Of a stretch of 15,497 nucleotides of DNA, positions 1 through 6,585 are shown piece after piece; position 1 is the stretch's first letter, and the number at the start of each line of letters is the position of its first letter. A model generated the notes under the pieces. That model saw only the letters and a list, made by a program, of their open reading frames with translations. It did not search any database and was not told where the DNA came from. The translations under genes were made by a program, and so were the position numbers. This DNA comes from an uncultured Caryophanales bacterium (GTDB lineage: Bacteria; Bacillota_I; Bacilli_A; RFN20; CAG-826): NCBI GenBank assembly GCA_937895315.1, contig CALAWM010000089.1, forward strand, positions 1-15,497. Direction: 5' to 3'.

Positions 1-374
1 GCAAAAGTCTTAAGACCAAAACCTTGTGAACCCATGATTCGTAAATTATATAAAGTGTCTTCATAACGAATGGGGAAATTACCGCGCGATACTCCGGTTT
101 TAAGCGGGACACTAAAAGCTTCAAGTCCCCCTTTAATGTCAAGTTTTAAAGAATCAACCGTCAACGTTTCGCCGGGATCACTAATACTTGTTTCGTAATA
201 AACTTCTTGACCAATAACTTCAACGCTTGTAAAAGAGATGGTTGGTTCGACGCGATCAATGATAACGACCGCCCCAACGACCACCGCGGACGTCACAAAA
301 AGTTTTGATAAGAACTTCACGACTTGTTCTTTCTTATAACGTTCAAAAAATTTGTTGCTTTTGGCGCTTCTCAT
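1..374 (-). CDS. Membrane-anchored protein of unknown function, partial (C-terminus beyond left edge)
   Basis: I do not recognise this gene. It reads open from an ATG at 374 to the left edge, giving 124 residues without a stop. A lysine/arginine-rich start (residues 1-20) is followed by one hydrophobic segment (about 21-40, ending VVVGAVVIID). This suggests a signal anchor, with the rest outside the membrane. The visible outer part is rich in alternating hydrophobic and polar residues (VEVIGQEVYY, LTVDSLKLDI), as in beta-strand proteins. The start is supported by an AAGGA box about 11 bases upstream and a candidate promoter in the 84-base gap after the permease gene. That promoter suggests separate transcription from the ABC/hydrogenase operon. 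No catalytic motif is visible. Confidence 0.7.
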   Translation of the reverse strand, partial: MRSAKSNKFFERYKKEQVVKFLSKLFVTSAVVVGAVVIIDRVEPTISFTSVEVIGQEVYYETSISDPGETLTVDSLKLDIKGGLEAFSVPLKTGVSRGNFPIRYEDTLYNLRIMGSQGFGLKTF

Positions 375-396
375 CTTTTACGTTGTCCTTAAATTC

Positions 397-425
397 ATTT
401 TATATCTATTTACCTTCTTTGTCAT
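397..425 (-). promoter_or_regulatory. Candidate sigma-A-type promoter for the gene starting at 374
   Basis: On the minus strand an ATGACA -35-like box (425-420) is separated by 17 bases from a TAAAAT -10 box (402-397), 22 bases before the ATG. The match to TTGACA/TATAAT and the spacing are good. Function is inferred only from these. Confidence 0.45.
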
Positions 426-458
426 AAAAGAGCATAAATTTTTAACGGAATGTGTGAA

Positions 459-1205
459 TTACCCACTTTTCTTTAAAAGATTAACTAAAAAGTAATCGAA
501 AAAGATAACGATGATGATTAAGATTAAGGTCCAGGCAAAGACGATATCCATCGATAAAGTCGCCCGAGCATAACTTAAAGCATAACCAATCGTACTTGGC
601 GCTTCACTAATAAATTCAGTCATGACTTTGATTTTTAAACCTAATCCTAAAGCTTGTAAAAGCGTACTTATCACTCCTTTACTCACAAGCGGGAGATATA
701 CTTTAAAAATCATCTTCATATTTAATTTTGAAATTAGTTTTAAGTCATCAATAATATCTTTATTCACACTGATAAAGGCACCATAAAGCCCGTCATACAT
801 TAAAGGTAAGACGACCAAATATGTTAATAAATATGGAATAAAGGCTTGTTTGAGATTCGCTAAAAATAAAATAATTAACGCGGGAACGGGCACAATTTTA
901 AAAAGAGCGAGAAGCGGCGTTAGAAAACTTTTAAATGGTGACCATTTTAATGATATAAGCGCCAAGATAAGGGCACTAAAGAAGGCAATAATTAATACCA
1001 ATAATAATCCACCAAGTGTATTTAATAATATAAGATAGGTTGCCCCGTCTTTAAATAAATTAATAAACGCATTAAAGGTAACGCCAATACTTGGTAAGAT
1101 AACGTCATTATTTTGTAACGTACTAAAAAGTAACCACACTAAGATTATGGTAATAAACCCTAAACTTCCAAAGAGATAATGATATTTACTTTTCATCTTT
1201 TCCAT
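459..1205 (-). CDS. ABC transporter permease, SsuC/TauC-like
   Basis: This is an integral membrane subunit of a binding-protein-dependent ABC importer, 248 residues, the usual length for the nitrate/sulfonate/taurine/thiamine-precursor permease family. Several hydrophobic segments are visible: about 12-30, 56-86, 90-115, 120-136 and 220-243. A cytoplasmic loop (about 150-172, reading DIIDDLKLISKLNMKMIFKV) sits where the EAA loop contacts the ATPase. Its start lies inside the end of the lipoprotein gene (20-base overlap), implying translational coupling. A second in-frame ATG three codons later is an alternative start. No ATPase gene for the system is present in the window, so the energising subunit must be encoded elsewhere. 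The substrate cannot be told from sequence alone. Confidence 0.85.
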   Translation of the reverse strand: MEKMKSKYHYLFGSLGFITIILVWLLFSTLQNNDVILPSIGVTFNAFINLFKDGATYLILLNTLGGLLLVLIIAFFSALILALISLKWSPFKSFLTPLLALFKIVPVPALIILFLANLKQAFIPYLLTYLVVLPLMYDGLYGAFISVNKDIIDDLKLISKLNMKMIFKVYLPLVSKGVISTLLQALGLGLKIKVMTEFISEAPSTIGYALSYARATLSMDIVFAWTLILIIIVIFFDYFLVNLLKKSG

Positions 1206-2088
1206 AAAAATTATCGTCGACGTTATTTGCTCCTATTATATTAATATCTTCATTAACTAAATAATTAAAGAATACATTTAGATCATCTTTTACGTCACTT
1301 GCTCTTTTATATTCAAAGTTCAAATTAGGAATTGCTTTTTTAATGACATCAACGCCTAGTTCACTAAATTGTGGATCAAGACTAACTACATCCTTAGCAT
1401 ATGTCTCCGGTAATTCATTAATATATTTAATATTATTTTCAAGTTTTGTATAAAAGTCATGCTTGGCTTGATGATCAACATCAACGTTACTAAAGATACC
1501 AAACTGGGCAATACGCGGTAAAACAGTGACGTTTTGCAAGGAATACGTATAAGTTTCCTCTTTAATGTTACTTAATATCTTGCTTAATATCGGTTCACTA
1601 AGTAAGACATAATCATATTGGCCGTTTAAGAAAGGACCGCCGACGTCGCTAACACTTTTAAAGTAAGTTATCGAGACATTTAAGTCTTTGGTCGCTAAAC
1701 GAAGCATAATCCCGGGTGTTGAATGTTCGGCGAAGGCTAAGATATTTTTATTTTGTAAATCACTTATATCACTAATAGGACTTCGACTTACAATATGAAG
1801 ATTTCCCCACCCAAGCACGGCATCTAATGTATAGTTACTTTTCATAGCGTTATAAAGTTTGGCGCCTAAAGTGACGGGAGCAATAATTAAGTCTTTTTCT
1901 CCTTTAGTGAAGGCAACCGGTAATAAGTCTGGACCAATTGTTACTTCACTTTGCACTTCATCTTTAACTTTAGCGACACTGAGAAAGGGTGCCCCGCTTG
2001 GAACGAGGAGAGTTAGGCTCGCTTTGGGTGGTGTGCTACACCCAGTAAGCAGGGCACCTAAAAGAAAGAAAGGGCATAATTTATTCAC
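1186..2088 (-). CDS. ABC transporter substrate-binding lipoprotein, SsuA/NMT1-like
   Basis: This 300-residue protein begins with a short signal sequence and a lipobox (ALLTGC, lipidated Cys17), so it is probably a membrane-tethered binding protein. After the cysteine come features of the two-lobed periplasmic-binding-protein type 2 fold: LTLLVPSGAPFLSV near the start, DLIIAPVTLGAKLYNA and NILAFAEHSTPG in the middle, and QYDYVLLSEPILSKIL in the second lobe. It resembles SsuA/THI5-like proteins, but the ligand is unknown. The start is GTG, overlapping the last base of the hydA TAG stop (TAGTG), with an AGAGG ribosome binding site seven bases before. It is therefore coupled to hydA upstream and to the permease downstream. 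Pairing with a permease supports an importer. Confidence 0.82.
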   Translation of the reverse strand: MNKLCPFFLLGALLTGCSTPPKASLTLLVPSGAPFLSVAKVKDEVQSEVTIGPDLLPVAFTKGEKDLIIAPVTLGAKLYNAMKSNYTLDAVLGWGNLHIVSRSPISDISDLQNKNILAFAEHSTPGIMLRLATKDLNVSITYFKSVSDVGGPFLNGQYDYVLLSEPILSKILSNIKEETYTYSLQNVTVLPRIAQFGIFSNVDVDHQAKHDFYTKLENNIKYINELPETYAKDVVSLDPQFSELGVDVIKKAIPNLNFEYKRASDVKDDLNVFFNYLVNEDINIIGANNVDDNFYGKDEK

Positions 2089-3167
2089 TAATAAACCTCT
2101 TTTTTCGAATATGTTGTATGAAGTAACTTATGAGCAAGGTGCGAACCTGGTTGCCCTAAGAATTCTTCATATAGTTTAATAATATAGGGGTTTTCGTGCG
2201 ACCGCCGAAGCACGACTTCTTCATCAATTTTATAAAGTGCTTTGGCGCGTTCTTTAAAAATATCAATTTTTTCAAAGTCCTTAGCTTTAGTAATCGGTTG
2301 TCCGCCACCAAATATACAACCACCAACACAACCCATGAACTCAATAAAGGCATACTGTTTTTCACCCTTTTTCACTTGTTCTAATACTTCTTTAAAGTTT
2401 TTAGCCCCATGAACGACGGCAAAATTAAGGGTTTTACCATCAATTGTTAAGGTTGCTTCTTTAACATTTTTAAAACCGCGGACGACTTCGATATCAACGA
2501 GATGTTCATCTTCTTTTTCAAGTAAGGCTTTCACAGTCCGTAAAGCCGCTTCCATAACACCGCCGGTAACGCCAAAGATAGCGCCTGCACCCGTATAGTT
2601 TGCTAAAGGCGACGTTAGCTTAACTTCTTTTAAACTATGGAAATCAATCGTATGCCGTTTAATAAATTGCGCAAGTTCGCGGGTAGTAAGCACTAAGTCA
2701 ACATCACGAATACCATCAACTTCCATCTCTGGTCTACTTGCTTCATATTTTTTAGCAATACAAGGCATAATCGACACTACTTTTACTTTTTCTTTAGGAA
2801 TACCAAGTTTATCCGCATAATAATGTTTAATAATCGCCCCATTCATTTGTTGTGGTGATTTACATGATGACAGATGATCTAAGTATTCAGGGGCGTAGCG
2901 TTCAATATATCTAATCCATCCTGGCGAACATGAAGTGAAAAGCGGTAATTTAACTTCTTTATCACCTTTTAAATAAGCTTCAAGGCGGGTTATTAATTCG
3001 TGACCTTCTTCCATAATGGTAAGGTCAGCGCCAAAGTTAACATCAACGATATCATGGAAGCCAAGTTTTTGGAGCGCACTATAAATTTTTCCTTCAACGT
3101 TCGTGCCGATTGGATAACCAAATTCTTCCCCTAAGGCAATGCGCACACTGGGGGCAATTTGTGCCAC
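2088..3167 (-). CDS. hydA: [FeFe] hydrogenase large subunit, C-terminal H-cluster domain (downstream half of a frameshifted hydA)
   Basis: This is the catalytic domain of an iron-only hydrogenase, 359 residues if counted from GTG at 3167. All three H-cluster motifs are visible: L1 as FTSCSPGW (Cys80), L2 as MPCIAKKYE (Cys136), and L3 as EFMGCVGGCIFGGGQP (Cys280, Cys284). The C-terminal small-subunit-like tail ends near AHKLLHTTY. Reading the same frame further upstream gives hydrogenase-like sequence (CPTGALREKNDV) back to about 3245, just before an in-frame TAA. There is no in-frame ATG in that stretch, so this is the rest of a longer HydA whose first part is in another frame (3188-3781). 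The GTG is the only plausible start, with a weak GAAGAAG upstream. If translated alone it would look like an algal-type H-domain-only enzyme, but I infer a broken gene. Ser81 replaces the second cysteine of the usual TSCCP motif. Confidence 0.85.
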   Translation of the reverse strand: MAQIAPSVRIALGEEFGYPIGTNVEGKIYSALQKLGFHDIVDVNFGADLTIMEEGHELITRLEAYLKGDKEVKLPLFTSCSPGWIRYIERYAPEYLDHLSSCKSPQQMNGAIIKHYYADKLGIPKEKVKVVSIMPCIAKKYEASRPEMEVDGIRDVDLVLTTRELAQFIKRHTIDFHSLKEVKLTSPLANYTGAGAIFGVTGGVMEAALRTVKALLEKEDEHLVDIEVVRGFKNVKEATLTIDGKTLNFAVVHGAKNFKEVLEQVKKGEKQYAFIEFMGCVGGCIFGGGQPITKAKDFEKIDIFKERAKALYKIDEEVVLRRSHENPYIIKLYEEFLGQPGSHLAHKLLHTTYSKKEVY

Positions 3168-3187
3168 AACATACGCATCTTCTTCAT

Positions 3188-3781
3188 CTAATAAATCAAA
3201 ACAATTTGTGACATCATTTTTTTCGCGTAAAGCACCAGTTGGACAACTTTAAATCCGCGATTGTTAAAGTTTAAGATTCCTAAACCGGTGTAATGGTTAC
3301 AAGCATCAACGCACCTTTCACATAGGACACATTTACTACTATCAATAACCATTGATTCACTTTCATTAATAATCCATTCGCGTTTTTTAATTTCTTTATT
3401 AATGTTGTAATGATTATCAATATTAAAGCGCCGTAATAATTCTAAAAGTTCACAGTTATGTTCGCGTGGACACGCCCAGCAATCAAACTGGTGATTGCCG
3501 GCAATAAGTTCTAAGTTAATTTTAATTTGCTTAATAACCCGCGGCGAAGTTGTAAATACTTTCATATCAGGAAATACTTTATAAGAACAAGCATTCTTTA
3601 AATTATGTTGCCCAACGACTTCGACAACACAAATACGACATGAAGACGTTTCACTAATGCCTTTAAGGAAGCAAAGACGCGGAATGTTAATGCCGTTTTC
3701 ACTCGCCGCATCTAATATAGTCATTCCTTGATCGACTAATAGTTCTTTATTATCAATAGTTATTTTAATTTTGTTACTCAT
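3188..3781 (-). CDS. hydA: [FeFe] hydrogenase large subunit, N-terminal Fe-S domain (upstream half of a frameshifted hydA)
   Basis: This encodes the electron-relay half of HydA. It has a plant-type [2Fe-2S] domain (Cys37, Cys48, Cys51, Cys65), then the His-ligated cluster motif (His97, Cys101, Cys104, Cys110, in NHQFDCWACPREHNC). The first ferredoxin-type motif follows (CVLCERCVDAC, residues 151-161). After NRGFKVV (about residue 180) the frame becomes nonsense and stops at 3188. The missing next piece, CPTGALREKNDV, is found in a different frame. About twenty-odd codons that should include CxxCGxC are absent. The start chosen is ATG at 3781, with AGAGGA eight bases upstream and eleven bases after the hydB stop. 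A longer in-frame version from 3835 would overlap hydB and lacks family support. The fragment cannot complete either [4Fe-4S] cluster of the two-cluster domain. Confidence 0.82.
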   Translation of the reverse strand: MSNKIKITIDNKELLVDQGMTILDAASENGINIPRLCFLKGISETSSCRICVVEVVGQHNLKNACSYKVFPDMKVFTTSPRVIKQIKINLELIAGNHQFDCWACPREHNCELLELLRRFNIDNHYNINKEIKKREWIINESESMVIDSSKCVLCERCVDACNHYTGLGILNFNNRGFKVVQLVLYAKKMMSQIVLIY

Positions 3782-3792
3782 AATCATTTCCT

Positions 3793-5586
3793 CTATACGT
3801 GAATAATAGCGTGCACTGGACAATGGTGTAAGCACGCATTACATTTAATACATTTATCAGTATCAATCCGGTGGAGTTTCCGTAAGTCACCACTTATACA
3901 ATTAACCGGACAATTACGGGCACATTTCGTACACCCAATACATTTTTCGGTAATATAAAGTTTCGTTAACGCTTTACAAACACCGGCCCGACACTTTTTA
4001 TCGACAACGTGTTCAACATATTCATTATGAAACTTTTCTAAAGTTGAAAGAATGGGGTTAGGTGCACTTTGGCCGAGACCACAAAGCGAAGTATCTTGGA
4101 CGTCGTGCGCTAGTTTTTTTAATTCTTCAAGCGTTTCTAAAGTTCCGTTTCCTTCACTAATCTTTACTAATAATTCATATAGTCTTCTCGTTCCTTCGCG
4201 GCACGGTGTACATTTACCGCAGCTTTCTTCGACAATAAATTCCATATAAAACTTTGCGACGTCAACCATACAGTTATCTTCATCCATGACAATCATGCCA
4301 CCTGATCCCATCATTGAACCTTTTTTAATAAGGTTATCGTAATCAATTGGCGTATCTAAGTCCTCATTCGTAAGACAACCGCCACTTGGGCCCCCGGTTT
4401 GCACAGCTTTAAACTTTTTGTTATTGGGGATACCACCGCCAATATCATAAATTACATGGCGTAAGGTCGTGCCCATTGGCACTTCAAGTAAGCCCGTGTT
4501 TTTAATCTTGCCTCCTAAGGCAAAGACTTTCGTGCCTTTTGATCTTTGGGTGCCAATCTTATTAAACCAGTCAGCCCCTTTAAGTAAGATAACCGGAATA
4601 TTCGCATATGTTTCAACGTTATTAATAATGGTGGGTCTGCCCCATAAACCGCGTTCTGCGGGGAAGGGTGGCTTATTGCGCGGCATCCCGCGTCCCCCTT
4701 CAATTGAAGCGATAAGCGCCGTTTCTTCTCCACACACAAATGCACCCGCCCCAAGTCTAATTTCTAAATCAAAATCAAAGCCGCTTTCCATAATATTTTT
4801 ACCAAGTAAGCCATAAGCATAGGCTTGATTAATCGCGTGTTTTAAGCGTTTAACGGCAAGCGGATATTCCGCTCGTATATAAATATAACCTTGTTTTGCG
4901 CCAATTGCGTAACCATTTATGATCATCGCTTCAATCACACTATGGCTATCGCCTTCTAAGATGGCACGATCCATAAAGGCGCCTGGGTCACCTTCATCAG
5001 CGTTACAAATAACAAAGCTTTCCCCGCCTTTAAACTTGGCAGCGAATTGCCATTTTAGCCCGGTCGGGAAGCCCCCGCCACCCCGGCCCCGTAAGCCTGA
5101 ATCAATTAAAACTTGAATGATTTCTTCCGGTTTCATTTTTAAAGCTTTTGCAAGCGCAAAATAGCCGTCACGACCAATATATTCATCAATGTTATACGGA
5201 TCAATAATGCCGCAGTTTCGTAAGGCGATCCGTTCTTGATTATGATAGAATGCCATTTCTTGGAATGATTTATATACTTTTTGTTTTGTTTCGTCATCAA
5301 ATTCATAATACGCAAGTTTAGTAACAATCTTTGCGTTTATTAAGTGGGACGTAATAATTTCTTCAACATGACTTGCGTTAATATGGACATAAAAGGTTTG
5401 ATCAGGGTAAATAATAACTACTGGTCCTTTTTCACATAATCCAAAACAACCTGACATATAAATATGGACTTTATCAGCGATATTATATGTTTTCAATAAT
5501 TCATCAAACTTTTCTTTAATAAGTAAGCTTTTTGATGACATACAGCCAGTGCCACCACAGATGACGATATCGTAATGCTTTGCCAT
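3793..5586 (-). CDS. hydB: NAD(P)-linked hydrogenase flavoprotein subunit HydB/HndC (NuoF-like)
   Basis: This is the diaphorase subunit that exchanges electrons between NAD(P)H, FMN and the Fe-S chain of a multimeric, probably bifurcating [FeFe] hydrogenase. The 597 residues are intact. Domains run in order: an N-terminal thioredoxin-like [2Fe-2S] domain (Cys10, Cys15, Cys47, Cys51); the FMN/NAD-binding NuoF core (GLRGRGGGGFPTGLKWQ at 164-180, NADEGDPG at 195-202, GAGAFVCGEETALI near 279-292); the [4Fe-4S] motif ESCGKCTPCREG (Cys456, Cys459, Cys462) with Cys502; and a C-terminal double ferredoxin (Cys549, 552, 555, 559 and Cys579, 582, 585, 589). The start is backed by GGGAG eight bases upstream, two bases after the hndB stop. 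It is the only large hydrogenase gene in this operon without a lesion. Confidence 0.95.
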   Translation of the reverse strand: MAKHYDIVICGGTGCMSSKSLLIKEKFDELLKTYNIADKVHIYMSGCFGLCEKGPVVIIYPDQTFYVHINASHVEEIITSHLINAKIVTKLAYYEFDDETKQKVYKSFQEMAFYHNQERIALRNCGIIDPYNIDEYIGRDGYFALAKALKMKPEEIIQVLIDSGLRGRGGGGFPTGLKWQFAAKFKGGESFVICNADEGDPGAFMDRAILEGDSHSVIEAMIINGYAIGAKQGYIYIRAEYPLAVKRLKHAINQAYAYGLLGKNIMESGFDFDLEIRLGAGAFVCGEETALIASIEGGRGMPRNKPPFPAERGLWGRPTIINNVETYANIPVILLKGADWFNKIGTQRSKGTKVFALGGKIKNTGLLEVPMGTTLRHVIYDIGGGIPNNKKFKAVQTGGPSGGCLTNEDLDTPIDYDNLIKKGSMMGSGGMIVMDEDNCMVDVAKFYMEFIVEESCGKCTPCREGTRRLYELLVKISEGNGTLETLEELKKLAHDVQDTSLCGLGQSAPNPILSTLEKFHNEYVEHVVDKKCRAGVCKALTKLYITEKCIGCTKCARNCPVNCISGDLRKLHRIDTDKCIKCNACLHHCPVHAIIHV

Positions 5587-5588
5587 TA

Positions 5589-5918
5589 TTATTTGTCTCC
5601 CTTCACTAAGTGTTTCTTAATAATTAAATCAATTACTTCTTTCGTTAAATGTTCATAGTTTGTAACAAGGGTTTCGCCTTTGACGGTTAAGGATAATTCT
5701 TTAGCTTCTTCTTTATACACTTTCATCACTACAACATCTAAACGATTTAAATCAAGTAATGTTTTAATCGTATAGTCAATTAAAGTATCAGCCCCTTTTT
5801 CTTTTAATTCTTCATTGTAATTAAAGATAACAGTATATTGTGGGTTAGGATTTTTTAAATATAGCGACGCTGCCATTTTATTTTTAATTGCTTCTAAGTC
5901 TTTAATACTTTTAATCAT
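5589..5918 (-). CDS. hndB: HndB-like accessory subunit lacking cysteines
   Basis: This is a 109-residue protein between hydC and hydB, the position of hndB in NADP-reducing hydrogenase operons. HndB proteins are thioredoxin-fold [2Fe-2S] proteins. This one keeps the length and a C-terminal pattern (VTNYEHLTKEVIDLIIKKHL) like the VTYxNVTPEKVRxIVEEH end of that family, but it has no cysteine at all. It therefore cannot bind a cluster in the usual way and may be structural. The start is ATG at 5918, with GAGGAG ten bases upstream, overlapping the hydC stop by eight bases. A TTG seven codons earlier is possible but less likely. Assignment to HndB rests on position, size and the weak C-terminal match. 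Confidence 0.65.
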   Translation of the reverse strand: MIKSIKDLEAIKNKMAASLYLKNPNPQYTVIFNYNEELKEKGADTLIDYTIKTLLDLNRLDVVVMKVYKEEAKELSLTVKGETLVTNYEHLTKEVIDLIIKKHLVKGDK

Positions 5919-6285
5919 TTTTATTTTTCTCCTCTTCAATAATACGCCGTAAGTCTTTAATTACTTTGTCACTTGTGGCAATCCCGGTTACTTCTTCACC
6001 TACCGTGTAAACAGGAGCTAAGCCGCACGCCCCAATGCAGCGCGTTGCTTCAACAGTAAATAAACCGTCTTCACTCGTTTCACCAGCTTTAAGTCCTAAT
6101 TCACCAGTGACAGCATCTAGTACACTTTGTGAGTTTTTAACGTAACAGGCCGTTCCTAGACAAACACCAACGATGTGTTTACCTTTCGGTGTTAAGGAAA
6201 AGCGTGAATAAAAAGTGACGACCCCGTTAATATGGGCGACACTGGACAGGTAAAGGAATCGCCCCAAAAATATCTTGGGCATCAT
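5911..6285 (-). CDS. hydC: NuoE-like hydrogenase subunit HydC, C-terminal [2Fe-2S] part (downstream half of a frameshifted gene)
   Basis: This is the small [2Fe-2S] subunit of the hydrogenase, homologous to NuoE of complex I, which passes electrons to the NuoF-like partner. From about 6243 downward the frame reads SVAHINGVVTFYSRFSLTP. The cluster motif follows as CLGTAC and, later, CIGAC: four cysteines in the spacing expected for the thioredoxin-like fold. The residues before that in this frame (MMPKIFLGRFLYLS) are not family-like. They are an out-of-frame reading of the true N-terminus, which sits in the frame of 6227-6379. The ATG at 6285 is therefore probably not a natural start. The gene overlaps hndB by eight bases and belongs to the hydrogenase operon. 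Confidence 0.8.
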   Translation of the reverse strand: MMPKIFLGRFLYLSSVAHINGVVTFYSRFSLTPKGKHIVGVCLGTACYVKNSQSVLDAVTGELGLKAGETSEDGLFTVEATRCIGACGLAPVYTVGEEVTGIATSDKVIKDLRRIIEEEKNKND

Positions 6286-6379
6286 GTAATGTTGGCATTA
6301 AGGGTCCTCTTGTTTTTAAGTGCTCTTCCATCTTTTCATTAAGAAGCGCTATTTTTTTGTCATAATCTTCAATTAACAT
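6227..6379 (-). pseudogene. hydC: HydC N-terminal fragment ending at a frameshift
   Basis: A 50-residue open frame starts at ATG 6379 with AGAGGAA about five bases upstream. It reads MLIEDYDKKIALLNEKMEEH and then LMPTLHDAQDIFGAIPLPVQ. The latter is the characteristic N-terminal helical region of NuoE-like proteins (LxxxQxxxGxIP). It then runs into a stop (CRPY, TAA at 6229-6227). The continuation SVAHINGVVTFYSRF is in another frame. NuoE relatives carry about ten more residues between PVQ and the VxxVxTFY motif, so a short segment (of the form 3k+2 bases) appears deleted at about 6244/6243. This is the first gene of the operon. Confidence 0.75.
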
Positions 6380-6394
6380 ATCATTTCCTCTTTA

Positions 6395-6414
6395 TTCGGT
6401 ATTATTTTCCCGAA
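6395..6414. repeat. Short inverted repeat in the hydC leader
   Basis: A perfect TTCGG / CCGAA inverted repeat (6395-6399 and 6410-6414) with a ten-base spacer lies just upstream of the hydC ribosome binding site. It could form a weak leader hairpin or be a regulator site. No family assignment is possible and it may be chance. Confidence 0.3.
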
Positions 6415-6418
6415 AGTC

Positions 6419-6439
6419 ATTAATATTATATATATTAAT
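6419..6439. promoter_or_regulatory. Candidate hydrogenase-operon -10 box inside a perfect AT palindrome
   Basis: ATTAATAT and ATATTAAT flank five bases to make a 21-base perfect palindrome. A TATAAT box on the minus strand (6430-6425) lies in its centre. Transcription from here would give a leader of about 40 bases before hydC. The -35 region is poor (TTCCCT at 6453-6448), as for an activated promoter, or the call may be wrong. The palindrome could be an operator or just AT-rich sequence. Confidence 0.35.
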
Positions 6440-6515
6440 AGATAATAAGGGAAGTGATGCTATAAAGAAAATGCCATAAAAAAGCCCCAAATAAAATAAG
6501 GCATCATATAATAAT

Positions 6516-6545
6516 GTAAAAAGAAAAAGGCTCAGTGCGAGCCTT
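6516..6545 (-). terminator. Rho-independent terminator of the defence operon
   Basis: Read on the minus strand, a seven-base-pair stem AAGGCTC / GAGCCTT with a five-base loop (6545-6527) is followed by TTTCTTTTT. It lies about 40 bases after the AIPR stop codon, so it ends the six-gene operon before the hydrogenase operon. On the plus strand the stem is not followed by a T run. Confidence 0.8.
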
Positions 6546-6585
6546 AATCTCTTATTAATAATAATTATTAACTTGAATCAGAAAA

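Noticed and set aside
1859-2179. Plus-strand open frames opposite the lipoprotein, hydB, Z1 and other genes
   Set aside because: They lie antisense to well-supported genes, show no family motifs and lack convincing ribosome binding sites; they are shadows.
3205-3235. Programmed -1 frameshift at the run of seven A (minus strand) in hydA
   Set aside because: A slip there would rejoin the frames, but the codons just before the run already read CPTGALRE in the downstream frame. The break therefore lies upstream of the run, and the CxxCxxC segment would still be missing.
3240-6250. Shared TGTCCA hexamer at both hydrogenase deletion junctions
   Set aside because: TGTCCA is the natural Cys-Pro codon pair in hydA and the hexamer occurs at several other places in the window, so coincidence is enough.
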